64,000 bases of DNA, from assembly GCA_963070105.1 (NCBI GenBank), contig OY718805.1:6134001-6198000 (forward strand), in the 5' to 3' direction. This document shows, piece by piece, positions 26,901 through 38,623 of the stretch. The number at the start of each line of letters is the position of its first letter. Positions within the stretch are counted from its first letter, which is position 1. Made by a program: the position numbers and the translations under genes. Source of the stretch: Litomosoides sigmodontis (Eukaryota > Nematoda > Chromadorea > Rhabditida > Onchocercidae). The notes under the pieces are model-generated. The model was not told the DNA's origin and ran no database searches. It was given only the letters and a program-made list of their open reading frames with translations.

Positions 26901-28258
26901 TAAAAGGATCAACTCCCCTATCAGGGCATCTACCTGCCTGGGTACCGCCATACAGAGCCCGTTTTCGATAATTTCCATTTTATTTGTAATTAACGACAGC
27001 TTACCATGTTTACTGGTGCAATCTGCAAAATAAAACAACTCCACTTTACCAGTTTTTGAATCAGATCCAATTACTATTTTTTGTTCGCAACCAATATAAG
27101 TTTATGACTGCAATTACACAAAAATCGCAAAAAAAATGATTCATTTTCAGATATGTCAGCTACACTCATCCTCTGTGCGCGAATGCTTCGTGTAGCATAG
27201 AGAGAGAGAGAGGGAGGGAAAAAAATAAACAAATAAATCTTTGCAAAAAAGTATTTAGCATACTGGTATTTGCAAATAGAGCCTGTGTCTTCGTTTTCAG
27301 TTCTTTAATTTCTTCATCAGGAACGAAAGCATTTTCGACAATCTCACCAGCTTTCCCAGCAGCTTTTGGAGAGCAACTTTTTCCTTCAGACTGTAACAAA
27401 ATGATGCCACAGTATCTAGTTTTTGCCATTCATTTCGCATTATATAATAACCAGTGATTGCAGAACATTGGAAAGTCCCCTATTTTCTATGCTCTTACCA
27501 GTGAGAAAACCAGTATTTCCCATCAGTGCAAAACTGACATCTAGGAAAACTGAAAATTTCAATAATTACTTGATCTTCAAACAGTGGCAGATTGTATTTT
27601 CGTAATTTGCCATATCTTGATGCTGAATATAAGCAACTGTAAGTTTGTCGCCGCATACGAAACCTTTGCCAGCATAGGTCAAGCAGAACATCATCTTCAC
27701 ACTGAAAAGTATCAAAATTTGGTCATTACTTATACATTACATTAATTAGCCTTCAGTTGCGAACATAGAAAAACAATCAGTGATTATCTGCTAGAAAAAA
27801 CTATTTTTAATTTTAAAAAGATTTTAATACTAACCCCAATTACTTGAATAATCTCAAGAGTATTCGTCTTCCATAAGCTTAACGCACAACTTTCCTCTAA
27901 CTGTCCATACATCGGTAATGATATTGATGCAAATTCATTTCCGTCACTCTAGACGTGTAACACATTTAAATTAGTTCAAACAGATTTGTGGAGGAAATCT
28001 AACAATCAAGAAAAGATAAACACAACATAATTAAAAAGCAAAATTATTTATACATCATATTTCAAAATGCTAACACTAAAGCAACTATCTCTTTCTGTAA
28101 ATATTCAATAAGAAATTTGATTTTGCTCACCGAAAATTTAATTTTCCAAATTGGAGCCGGCAGCATCCCTAATGAGTGAAGCGGTTTCGTCATATCACTA
28201 CTATTCCACATCTCAATTGTAAGACATAAGATTATAAAGTGTTCGAAATGCGCAGATT

Positions 28259-28309
<51 letters not shown>

Positions 28310-30118
28310 TATATATACTATATATACTATTTTCTATCAATGTTTTCATATCGTTTACAAAATAAGAACTTGATATTTGGGTGAGATTTTAATTTGAATA
28401 ATGTTGCAATATAAGATTGCAAGCTGTAAAAGTTACTTTTATGTAGCCGTCCAGTCCAGCAGTTAAAAAGCATGTCGCAGTTGTAGGATGCCACATAACG
28501 CGAGAAATTTTTTGTATATGAGCTGGGACGGTTTGCAAGGGTAACTTCACATTCTGTAAAAAAATCAAGCAGAACTTTTCTACTTCGATACATTTCTTCT
28601 CCTTTCTCTTTTTTCCCAAATATTTCGTTCCCTTTATTTGTTTGCTTTAAAAGACTTGTGCTTTGGTGTTTTAAAATTGTTATCCAATATTCTTGAAATA
28701 CAATGATCCATAATCAATTACGGTCCGATTATTGACGAAGATTGACAAAAGGAAAGCATGATTGCTGACAAAGGATAAGGAAAAGTATAGATAGCCAACA
28801 AAGTGAATTCGCCATTGATATAGCATGTTGTAAGCTTTATTCAAGAAAACTGATTACTGTCTTTCGATGACACGTAATTTTGACTAAACGATGGAAACCT
28901 AATAAGTAAAAGTAAAAAGACCCTCCTTTATTTTTGAGTGTAGCAGTGAAAAAATTCAATAAAATGCCACAACACTTGATATAAAATAGAAAATCTGTAC
29001 TGTTTTGAAATTCAAATCATGTTTTACATTCGTAAGTCAAAACACGTTATATCCTGTAACTTACCCGCTGATCCCATAGTCGTAAATCAGTACCGTGAGA
29101 AGTACACAGCAAGTTGACCGATAATGGAGCCCACTTCGCTTGCTCTGCTCCACCAACAACTTGCATTTGTAGAGAAGGACATCGTAGATCCCGTAAATCC
29201 CAACATTTGACAGCATCGTCGACCGAGCATGATAGCTGAATGCTCATCAGTTTATACAAAAGGTTCACATAAACCAAAATTTTCTAAAAAAACTAAAGAA
29301 TACATACCAAAGCATTTGAATCGTATGGACACCAATCAACATCCGTCAAATTGAACGGATGAGCACAGGTGGAATCCAATAGACTCAAGTAGTCAGAGTT
29401 CACAAGAAAGATATCGAAGAATTGAGTGGACTGAAAATAAACTAATAGAAAGAGAAATGATTACATATATATATACTTCGGAAACGGAAAAATGAAAAAA
29501 TTCAAAGTGGATTCCAAGAATTTGGGAATAATTACCGCACAAATGATGTGACTGCCAGAAGTATCGTTAAGACGTTGCCACAGTATTATATGAGGATTGT
29601 GTCGATTTGTCCTGATATTTCTTGCGGTTGCTGAATACTTTTCACTTTCCACAACAGACACAGCCCCTGGTCTGTAATCAAAGAAAAAACCAAATCTTCT
29701 TACATATTGAGTGTTGTAGAGGTCATTTATTTTTGCAATCGTTCTCAGATTCTGACAATTTGAAAATCGAATACTTAATGAGAGAACTAAAAACATGAAA
29801 ATATCGAACCAGTTATAGGATTCAAAAACGAAAACAAATACGACTTATTTAAACCTAATATACTTAATTTTTAGTAAACGCCCGAAACTTCATGCATCAC
29901 TGCGGGCTAACAGTTTGCCCCTTGTAATAAACTTCTAATTTTCAGATAGAACGGCTATTAATACACGCTTCTGAATCCAGTACCACAGTTTTGGAATTCT
30001 AGAACTTGTACAGTGACAGTGAGAATTGTACACAGATATCAGTAGTTTCGCCAGACATGAAAACTTACGACCCGATGCACATGTATTTCTCGGTAAAGTC
30101 ATTGTCAAGTACAATTGC
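20913..30118 (-). CDS. WDR59: WDR59, GATOR2/SEA complex subunit (5' end incomplete)
   Basis: WDR59 is part of GATOR2, which relays amino-acid status to TORC1 at the lysosome. Some two dozen exons lie on the minus strand. The N-terminal beta-propeller is read from 30118 (AIVLDNDFTEKYMCIGS), 29660, 29433 (NLTDVDWCPYDSNALV), 29277 (VKCWDLRD...TDLRLWDQR), 28555 (VPAHIQKISRVMWHP), 28215 and 27700. An RWD-like middle region follows (about 27000-26540). The C-terminal alpha region includes AVHPFGR (23640), RINNYQTAAVIICVL (23475) and YASLLFRWRMFSKAAEVMKYI (21816-21640). Last come zinc-binding exons: CPHCNNKSLHFKCDRCHVHWKF.C (21340-21230) and CALCGHGGHSEHV...CAYGCGC, with TAG at 20913-20915. The WDR59-type CGHGGH and GCGC signatures separate it from WDR24 and MIOS. 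The first exon is missing: 30118 follows TTGCAG in phase 0, and human WDR59 has about ten residues more. Confidence 0.9.
28261..28330. repeat. (TA)n microsatellite with TATATACTA tail
   Basis: About 49 bases of pure TA followed by repeats of a 10-mer-like ACTATATATACTATATAT unit, inside a WDR59 intron. Confidence 0.95.
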
Positions 30119-30145
30119 CTGCAAGTACAAACAGTACAAACAATG

Positions 30146-30287
30146 TCAGTTAGAAAGAACATATAATTTCATGACTTGATTTTCATATCAATGAAAATAG
30201 AAGAATGCAGACAATTTCGTTTAACTGCAGGTCTAACTAACAGGAATTCATAAAAAAAGACTTCTCCTTTACGGCAAAATTAAAAAA
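30146..30287. repeat. Local duplication, copy 1
   Basis: This ~140-bp segment begins CAGTTAGAAAGAACATATAA just upstream of the first visible WDR59 exon. It recurs in direct orientation at 30770-30906 with scattered substitutions and small indels. Shared blocks include AACATATAATTTCATGACTT, ATATCAATGAAA and TTCGTTTAACTGCAGGTCTA. It has no protein-coding character. Confidence 0.85.
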
Positions 30288-30769
30288 CCTTTCCAAATAG
30301 TAATCCGAAAGATTTTCGCAAACTGACATATAATATATTGAATTTCGTATCATTTTACTTCACTCCCCTTTCTGCAGTACAAAAGTACTTTTGTTATTGA
30401 ATTTTATATTCAAATTTATCGCACTAGATAAGAAAAAGGATTCGCTCAAAAGTTGCACATAGAGAGCAGAATAACTCGTTTAAATATGCACCTCCAAATC
30501 TATTATTTCTGAATTGAAATTCAGATAGATGCACTTTGTTAAATAATTTGCAGTGAATATAAAAAAGAAAACTTTAGAACGAACATTGGATTCCTTATAT
30601 GGAAGTTCACTGATACAATAGATGGTATTCATCCTATCACATGAGAAAAACCTCAAAAACTCAACAATTCTTTTAAATTCTGGATATGTCCACTGATCGA
30701 AACGAAAATTGTTTTTCTGAAAGTGTTCACTGATCAAATGACTAAGCGCGACTAGGGTTATTAAAATAC

Positions 30770-30906
30770 CAGTTAAAAAGAACATATAATTTCATGACTT
30801 TATCTTCATATCAATGAAAGTAGAATGCAGACAACTTCGTTTAACTGCAGGTCTAACAAATTGGAATTTATAAGAAAACAACTTCTTTACAGCAAAATTA
30901 AAAAAT
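30770..30906. repeat. Local duplication, copy 2
   Basis: Direct-repeat partner of 30146-30287, spaced about 480 bp away, in the same orientation. It lies in the gap between CARNMT1 and WDR59. The similarity seems confined to this unit. It could be a tandem duplication or two copies of a dispersed element. Confidence 0.85.
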
Positions 30907-31257
30907 TTTATTCAGTACTAACATATATTAATTACAATAATTGGCGAAAAAATGTATCAGAAAACTCATTTTAAGACAACGAAACTACCACCACTCTTTC
31001 TCTAGGCACATACAAAATTCAGCATTGCTAATTTCGCAGAAAATATTTCGAAAATAAAATGCTTAAAATAGTCACAAAAGTTATGCGATACCATTTCTTT
31101 ATCAGCAATGTCTGATTTTATGAAACTCACATTGTCGCAACGGCATCAATCAATTTAGCTGAGCAAAGCACAGCGTTAAATCCAAAGTGCTCAATGCAAT
31201 CTCTAAAGGCAGTTCAAAATAGAGGTTTCATAATTTAATTTCAAATCCTCATATAAG

Positions 31258-34200
31258 TTACAATTTTGTGCATACAAAGAATCCACAGTTGTATTCATAA
31301 CGTAACATCGATTTTTGATTGCAAGCATATAATGCCGGATTGGGTCTATCGGCCCGTTCGTCACGTTCAAACCTGAAAACCAAACATTTCATTTCATTTC
31401 TTTTAAATGAAATTAAATGAAATTTGAATATTTACAAAAAAACAAAATTGGATCATTACCTAAAATTTTTCTTCATAATATACTGAATAATTGAATCATA
31501 CGGTAGTTCAATAGCACCCTCAGCTTCTCCGTCAGCAAAATGAAATGTAAGTGGTCCGAAGTTGATCCAAAGACCACCTTTTTTCAATATCCTTAAATTA
31601 TTGCCATAAAAACAAGAAAAAACAATTTTATTGCAAGCATATTAAGCTGAAATTTAAACAAAAATTAATATTTGCAAATTTTGTTAGCAAATTTTGTTTA
31701 AAAACGAAAATTGTTACTTATGAATAGCATCAATATAATCGAGAACATTGATTGCAGTATCGATAAAAAAGACCGTTACAACAACGTCCCATTTTTCTGC
31801 ATCATTTTTCATTGCTTCCAGAAAATCACCCGCACACATTGAAAAATTATTTGGCCTCTATTAATAAAGAAAATATCAAAATCTCTTAAAGAACAAACAG
31901 GCTCAAATGCTTTAATCCCATTGTTCTTTGTAATATATTCATAAAGGAGGGTAAAAAAGAATGAGAATTTTCAGTAAGTTCACTTGATAAGATTAATTTA
32001 GATAACTAAAATTCGGAACACATAGCTATTTACATTGTCAGGCATAACAGGGCACACATCAGGAAAGTGTACTGCTCTTAATTGATCACCGTAGGACCAA
32101 TTATTGCACGTATCCAACACGAAAGGATAAATCTTACATTCGTTTGCCTGTAAAAGAGAAGGCAATAAATTCGAAAATAATTAAAAGCATAATAAGAAAC
32201 AGACACACGTAAATGAAAAGATGTGAATTTCAATTCAACCATAAATCTCAAGAAAGCCACATGGACTTTTTCATTTTGCTCATTAATCAGAAATACCTTT
32301 TTGCACTTGTTCAGGATAAAGTTTGATGTGAGTAACATTAAAATCGAAAATTCATTTCCCTGCACAGAGAATCCTTCGGTGACAAGCTCCCAAACCAATC
32401 TACCAAGGCCAGCGCCCGGAATCAGAACTCCGATTGCCGACCGACTTTCCTTATCCGGGAAATGCTTACATAAAATCTGAATCGTTTCGCTGTAGCAAGT
32501 TTCCCTCTCCGCTTTACCTCCAAACAGAATTAATTGGAAAAATACAATAAGTCAACTGTAAATTCAAATCAAAGTTGCATTAATATCAAATCTATTTACG
32601 ATTAAATGAGAAGTTTAGGAATTAAATTTAAAAAATTCATTCGTTAATTATTTATTCACTAAATCTATGGTAATTTATTAGCACTTCAAATTTACTAAAA
32701 CTACAATTCAATACATATATATAATATGTGCACTTTTACATCAAATTTCATAATAGCTTGTTAAATAGATGAATCGTATTTTAAAAGAAATTAAAAAATA
32801 TATGCTGAAAAAAACGAAATAAAAATAAAATTTGCAGTTAAACTCAGCTGCTAATAGGTCAGCTATACCTTCAGCACTCCAATCTCTCATAATTTGTTTC
32901 AGAGTACTCCTAACTTTCGACATGTAATGTTCATTGGATGGTCTTAATTGCGTCATCTGCGCAGCAGTACGCAGAGCAAAATCATCTCCAAACATGGTTA
33001 CTCCGCATTCCACTATATCTCTTAACACTCTACAAATAAGCATTGTTAAGTCATTTCATTCGTTTGACAGTTTTGAGAATTTTTAATTTCAAGTATGAAA
33101 TATGATAGCTGCACGAACACAGGAAGTTACTTTTGGTTGTGAATGATACATTCTTTCATTTTGACAAGGTGATATTGATAAGCTGGAGAAAGTGCCGCTT
33201 GTTGCTCTTGTGAAAGTTTTCTAAACGAAAAATGCAGCAAAAACGAAAATATAAAAAAAGTGTTGAAACACAGAACTACAAAACTGATTCATCTTACGAA
33301 TGATTCATGCCGGCCAAATTTCACCGTTTACACCTTTCTCCTAGTTTTCTGATTAAAAAATGTATTAATTATAATCTGTGACTTATTCTAATGATTTTAA
33401 TGCATATAATTTCAACTAGTGCGTAGTAAAAATAAACATAGTTAAGATAAAGCACTTTGTTTTGATGTTATTCATATTAAAATATCATTCAATGTCAATA
33501 TATCACTATATCACTAAAACAACGTCACGCCTGTCATGCAGCCAAAAAAAGACAGCAATTATTAAAAAATAGTGAAAAATTATGGCAAACTAATTAAAAT
33601 CAAACATACTGGAATGAAGTGATACTCATATGAATTCTGGTAATCCCATAGCGTCGATAGAATAACATTGCATTCAGGACCTTCTCGGTTGCAATAATTT
33701 CATCATGTTCATTCTGCGAAACCGCTGTACTCCCCACTTCGCCTACACTATCAGGATTTATTTCAACACATTCAATCTAAAATACAGCAATTAGAAGTAA
33801 CAAATTTGTTGCAATCTGACCAATTCGAGAAACAAGAAAACTAAGGATTTCATCGGCATTCGTAAATACAATACTTTCCTTGACATTCAAGAAACGTCGA
33901 CTTGTTGTTTCGTTGTTGTCAGGAATGTTTGATTTCATTTAGAAAAGTCAAAGGGTGAATGGAATTAAGTACCTTGCTATGTTTACCTATAGGAGGAGGA
34001 GGAGGAAGTATCCGTACTCGACGCTAACCATATTAACTCAAAAATATAATACTGTCAGTATTTACTGCCAAACTTCTGAAAATATGGCATGCACGCCTAT
34101 TATCTCTTGAGTGTTTTTGCAGTTTTTTACCTCCAGGAGAAATTCATTGAAAAAGGTGAACCATTGTTTAGTGAGCTATTTGTCCGCTCACATTATAACT

Positions 34201-34276
34201 TCGTCTAATTAAAAACACTTCATGAAAAACTGACCTTTCCAACTTCCGACTCGTTGAACTCTTCAACTTCGTCCAT
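31258..34276 (-). CDS. CARNMT1: Carnosine N-methyltransferase
   Basis: A SAM-dependent methyltransferase of the UPF0586 family, which methylates carnosine to anserine in vertebrates; the nematode substrate is not known from sequence. Exon 1 (34276-34235, MDEVEEFNESEVGK) is followed by exons near 33776, 33223, 33033, 32520, 32150, 31860, 31590 and 31375, ending TAA at 31258-31260. The N-terminal helical part carries VLNAMLFYRRYG and MKECIIHNQK. Then come STLKQIMRDWSAEGKAERE, the SAM-binding glycine loop VLIPGAGLGRLVWEL, GNEFSILMLLTSNF, FSMCAGDFLE, WDVVVTVFFIDTA.NVLDYI, LKKGGLWINFGPL and a C-terminus ending FFVCTKL, all in the order of the human protein. A TTTACAG acceptor 14 bases before the ATG suits trans-splicing. 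MRPL43 ends 708 bp upstream on the same strand. Confidence 0.95.
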
Positions 34277-34984
34277 AAGTGATAGTCAAACTGTAAATTT
34301 ATGAAGGTAAAGAACAGGAGTAAAGAACAGGAACTAAGGTATTAAGTGAAAGACGTATAACATCAATCTTTTAAAAATGGCAAGCCTAGATAATCAAACT
34401 AGTTCCTGCCTCAATTCATTTTCGCCTTGAAGACACATGGACAACTGTTGACTATCCAAACAAATTACCTTATTTTTAATGTTTCAAACCTGTAAATGGA
34501 GGCGTATTGCCGTCGATATACAAATGACGCATGAAGTGAAGATGTAGATTATGCATAAGGATTGAAAATCGAATTTTTATTTTCAAATCATACAAGTAGC
34601 ACATTCAAAACTAACAATAAAGATTAACGCTCAAACAATATATTTTTACTCAAAAGCTGGTGGTAGCATAAGTGTTTCCTCAGTACTATACACAAATTTC
34701 AAAAACGATACCACCTCAACATTTTCGCTAGAAGAATTAACTTTACTAGCTAGTTGTAATACCATGAAACGAAAATCCATTCAAATTGAAAATGTCACGC
34801 TTAATTTTTATACTGCGATTCCCATCGAGAAAACCCAACATATAAATAATAGAATAAGAAAAAGACCTTAACGCAAACTCTGTCCTCATAGTTTCCGCAC
34901 TTAAATCAATGAATCTGACGATTTTTCAGAGTAGCAAGGAATAACTTCGGCCTCCAACTTAAACATAGGCATGTGACATGCCTT

Positions 34985-36026
34985 CTAAGCATGCTTTCTA
35001 TGTATAAGACGCGGATGAGAAGCACTAGTTATTTCCGAAGGATCCGGAGCATCTCCTTTCCATTTACTGTAAACTTTAAATACATCATGCCCAATGGTTT
35101 CTGTACTCCACAATTGTAAGCCGCGTGGTAGTATCGTATTCACTCCTCGCTTCCTGCCTGAAAATTTACTCACTTAATAGAGAATAAGTAGATTTTGAGA
35201 TATTGGAAATACAACCAATTTGGAAAGTCAGAATTGTACTTTCAAGAGGTACGAGTTCAAACCTTCAAAACTGACCTTTAACGTAGTCTCCACCGATAGC
35301 CATTTCTTCTACAAATGATAACACTTGATGCTTGGTCTTCCAGTCACACCGACGCTTTCTCATACGACAATATTCATATCTGCATAAATTTACTTAAATA
35401 AAAAACTACGAAGATTTCAAATTCAAAATTTTGTGTCTACCAGATTTTTTAGAGTTATGCAGCAAGGAATGCGTGACAATGATATAGGGATCTTTATCTA
35501 ACATGAATTTTGCAAGACTTGAAAACTTACATTCCAGTTACGAATGGATCACAATTAACATGAGTTCGAAACAATCTTATTGCAATATGTGGATTATTTT
35601 TCCTGTAAAAAGGAAATCATGCACGTAAATTGCTGCGTTGCCGTTATAAAGAATCTATGTCCTGCCATTTCACATATGTGAAGCATTACGGCTAGTAAAG
35701 ATGATGATTTGGACTTTATCAATGAGAATATCACTTCAAAGAACTTAAAAATCTTAAAATTCGAAAGGCACATTCATTCCACTAACTTAGGTGTTCGGAA
35801 AAATAAGGACGAAAATATCTCGACTTATTCTGTTGAAATAAAATTTGATCAATATACTATCAAACCTTATCCATGGCAAATACTCCTCCACAAATTCTTC
35901 AACACCTTGACTTCTAAGTTTGTTATGTGTCCATCCAATTTGCAGCTCTTTGAAGTGTTCTACAAACCGTATCGTTTTGGCAGTAAAGCCATTCTGTGGT
36001 TGCATACCACGTAAGAAAACTGACAT
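34985..36026 (-). CDS. MRPL43: Mitochondrial large ribosomal subunit protein mL43
   Basis: Structural protein of the mitochondrial ribosome with a thioredoxin-like L51/S25/CI-B8 domain. Exons 36026-35866, 35602-35531, 35379-35276 and 35157-34985 join in phase to give 169 residues. Features matching MRPL43 are the N-terminal FLRGMQPQNGF, the SQGVEEFVEEYLPW helix (human SRGAREFVEREV), KNNPHIAIRLFRTHVNCDPFVTG (human [24 protein letters not shown]), QVLSFVEEMA and the C-terminal RGVNTILPRGLQLWS. Divergence is high, as usual for mitoribosomal proteins, so naming rests on domain order. It sits between MED10 and CARNMT1 on the same strand with gaps of 464 and 708 bp. Confidence 0.8.
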
Positions 36027-36490
36027 ATTGAATTTCCCCGACAAAAAGTGCTCAAATAGTCCAACAAACAGACATTCTATGCCTTCAAATAAACGATTTA
36101 TTATTAGAAACAAAAAGGCTACTCACAGCCCGCATAAAATCACGAAGCATCCGAAACTTCCTTAAGGAATTCCAAATTCCTTCGAAAAAGAATTATTTCA
36201 CAAGATACAGCTTATAGCAATAACTGATGCCATAAAAGTAAAATAACACAATTGTGGCACAGTATTTACTTGATGCTAACAGAACAGGCGGCACAATACT
36301 AATTTTAACCATAGACATTTGTCACAGATATGTATCAGTATAACGAATAGTAAATTTAAAACTTTGAAGGAACTGAACGTAAATACTTCATTCCTTTTCT
36401 TGACCTTTTTCTGATGTAAAGGTATCGGAATTTTTCCATACAAATTGTAACTAATGAGAAATGACACAACAAAGAGTTTACATTCGAAAA

Positions 36491-37264
36491 TTAATCACTA
36501 GCATCTTCGTTACAATTTTCGTGTTGTGGAGAAGCATCTTTTCTGTCTCGTAAATTTCGATATAAAACCATATCATTTGGCATTTCTTCACCTAGTTCTT
36601 TCAGCAACATTGCACGGAACTTCTTATACATTTCAATTTTACCATTCATCTGGAATATGCGTGGATAGAAACAGATTTTCAATTGCAGTCTTCAGAATCA
36701 AAATAAAAAAAAGAATTTAAAAGCCAAAATGTAGCACCTCTTTATTCTTGTTTACTGTCCGTTCTAAACATTCTTTTGTATAGAGCTGGGGATTTTTCCC
36801 CTGATCCAAATATTCGAGCAGTTCAAGAGGTATTTTCACATCCATAAATTGGTTCTTTAAATGATCCAACTCCTAAACAAATATTGCACTTTACTGTATA
36901 CGGCCTTGAAAAGCCCACTTCGAAAGTTAATTATAAAATATTGGAAAATGCATTAAAGGTTCTGTTTGATGTCAGAAAAAGTCCCTTACGTGAAGACCAG
37001 ATATAAGAGTATGAATTTTTTGATTTAATGGTTCCTGACTTCGAGTTGTAAAATCACTTGCGATCACTCCCATCTGCCGTGCATTCTCCTATAAAGTAAA
37101 ATATATTGGTTGTATAAACGATGTTTTCTACATGCGAGAATAAAGTGAAAGCAAGAAACCTGAAAATTTTCTAGGGTTTGTTCCAATTGATTGTAACGTG
37201 TATCAGTTGCTGTTTCTTGTAAAACTGAAGAGTGTGGTATTGATCCCATTAATGACTGATCCAT
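36491..37264 (-). CDS. MED10: Mediator subunit 10
   Basis: Middle-module subunit of Mediator, acting with RNA polymerase II in the nucleus. Exons 37264-37160, 37088-36990, 36872-36738 and 36649-36491 all join in phase 0, giving 165 residues (human 135). Diagnostic blocks are LEQTLENFQENARQMGVIASDF, LNQKIHTLISGLHELDHLK, VPLE-like IPLELLEYLDQGKNPQLYTKECLERT and KNKEMNGKIEMYKKFRAMLLKEL, nearly identical in layout to the human protein. The N-terminus and the acidic C-terminal tail (ASPQHENCNEDASD) are extended. TTTTAG acceptors lie just upstream of the ATG, suited to trans-splicing. TRIAP1 ends only 224 bp upstream. Confidence 0.96.
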
Positions 37265-37488
37265 TGATTTCCTTACAATTCTAAAATTCTAAAATAGTAT
37301 TACGATATCAAAATATAAAACATTCCGAAATCAACAGTATATTGATTAAATGCAACTGTTATTTCGGAAGAGTCTACGAACATGCAGTGCTAAAAGGAAG
37401 TTCTGACGCAGTGGTTTATTCGGAAAGCAATCAGAACACAAATGACAGTGAAGACGAGGTTTAAAAAATATATAGAATTATACTTGAC

Positions 37489-38227
37489 CTATTTATCGGC
37501 TGTTTGAGAATCCTTTAGCAAATCGTCTTTTGTATTCAACACGTCCTTTCGAAGTTCGTTGAGATCGATATCGTAAATTTTATTCGCTTCAAGATTCTGT
37601 TGTAGAAATTATCAGTTAAATTTCAATGCACGAAGAGGTGATTTTGATATGTGCAGTTTGCACATGAGTAATAAGAAAGAAATTACCTTTTCAATGCAAT
37701 TTCGATATGTCTCGTGCAAACGGCCGCAGGGGTTTGAAACTGCTAACGTCTCAGTACTGATAAATTTTTCGAAGAAGTCAGAGAAACACTTATCGTATAT
37801 CTGCAAAGATATCGCTGATAAAAAATCAGAAAACAGCTACTTCCATTGATTGGTCTCACTATGAGGAATCACTTCTATAGTGTCAGGTATGAATTCCACG
37901 GTTATTATAGTAGTGTGGATACTATACTGGGTTGTGGCTAGAATCTTGCATTTAGACAACCGGAAATGACTAAACATGAAACGAACATTTAATCTATCGA
38001 GCAAGTGAATCAGTCATTAGTCAGTTAGTGTGATAAAATACACTTAATAAACACTGAATTGAATGCACAAATGTCAGTAGTGATTGCAGCATTTTATAAA
38101 CATTAAGAGATAGATGGAAGATAGCTAATGCATCATTCTTGAGATCACGGAAACTTAGAGCAAGTGATATTACCTGCTTCAGCTTGTCACACTCCGGAAA
38201 GATGCTCGGCATATACCGCTCTGTCAT
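37489..38227 (-). CDS. TRIAP1: TRIAP1/Mdm35 twin CX9C protein
   Basis: Small intermembrane-space protein that partners PRELI/Ups-type carriers in moving phospholipids between mitochondrial membranes. Exons 38227-38174, 37800-37687 and 37596-37489 join in phase 0, giving 91 residues (human 76). Cysteines at residues 13, 23, 42 and 52 form two exact CX9C pairs (FPECDKLKQIYDKCF and NPCGRLHETYRNCIEK), the MIA40-imported helical-hairpin fold. The surrounding YDKCFSDFFEKF matches YDQCFNRWFAEKF of human TRIAP1. The C-terminal LNELRKDVLNTKDDLLKDSQ is longer than in human. It is the first gene of a minus-strand series and starts 396 bp from the divergent MRPL47. Confidence 0.93.
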
Positions 38228-38623
38228 TCCTCACCTAGCTCGATCCTCTCCTTCCAAATCCCTCCTTCCCGATGCTATCTGCAGTAGCACCTTCAGAATT
38301 AAACTCTCAAAAGCCTCACGTGCCCGAGAACAAACAATTTGTTTCACTAGTACTATACAACATCACCTCCCTCCCTTAGCAACTTGAACTGCTACCTGCC
38401 ACGAGTAATAATAGCACCTACCTCTGCTAGCAGTCAATCACGTGGGCTAGTAGATCGGGATGGAACTCGGTCACTTCTTGCTAGTTTTATTTTTCAGTGC
38501 GACATTCGAGCTTTTCCTGAGTGACTGAATCGCATATTTCTTTAATTCTTTTTGTTTGCATGTTATTTCTCTAGACAGTACGAGGGACTATGAAGCGACG
38601 GATATCGGAGTGAATTCAGCGTA
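38228..38623. promoter_or_regulatory. Divergent promoter region TRIAP1 / MRPL47
   Basis: The 396 bp between two oppositely oriented start codons should contain the control region for both. It is more CT/GC-rich than surrounding intergenic DNA, with pyrimidine runs near 38230-38290 and 38350-38400. No TATA-like box is placed convincingly for either gene. This is inferred from position only. Confidence 0.55.

Noticed and set aside
3229..28330. TA and CA repeats as functional elements
   Set aside because: Simple microsatellites in introns or flanks; nothing beyond their repeat nature is supported.
30480..30785. 101-codon minus-strand frame as the missing WDR59 first exon
   Set aside because: It does not resemble the WDR59 N-terminus, has no donor in the needed phase, and overlaps the duplicated segment.
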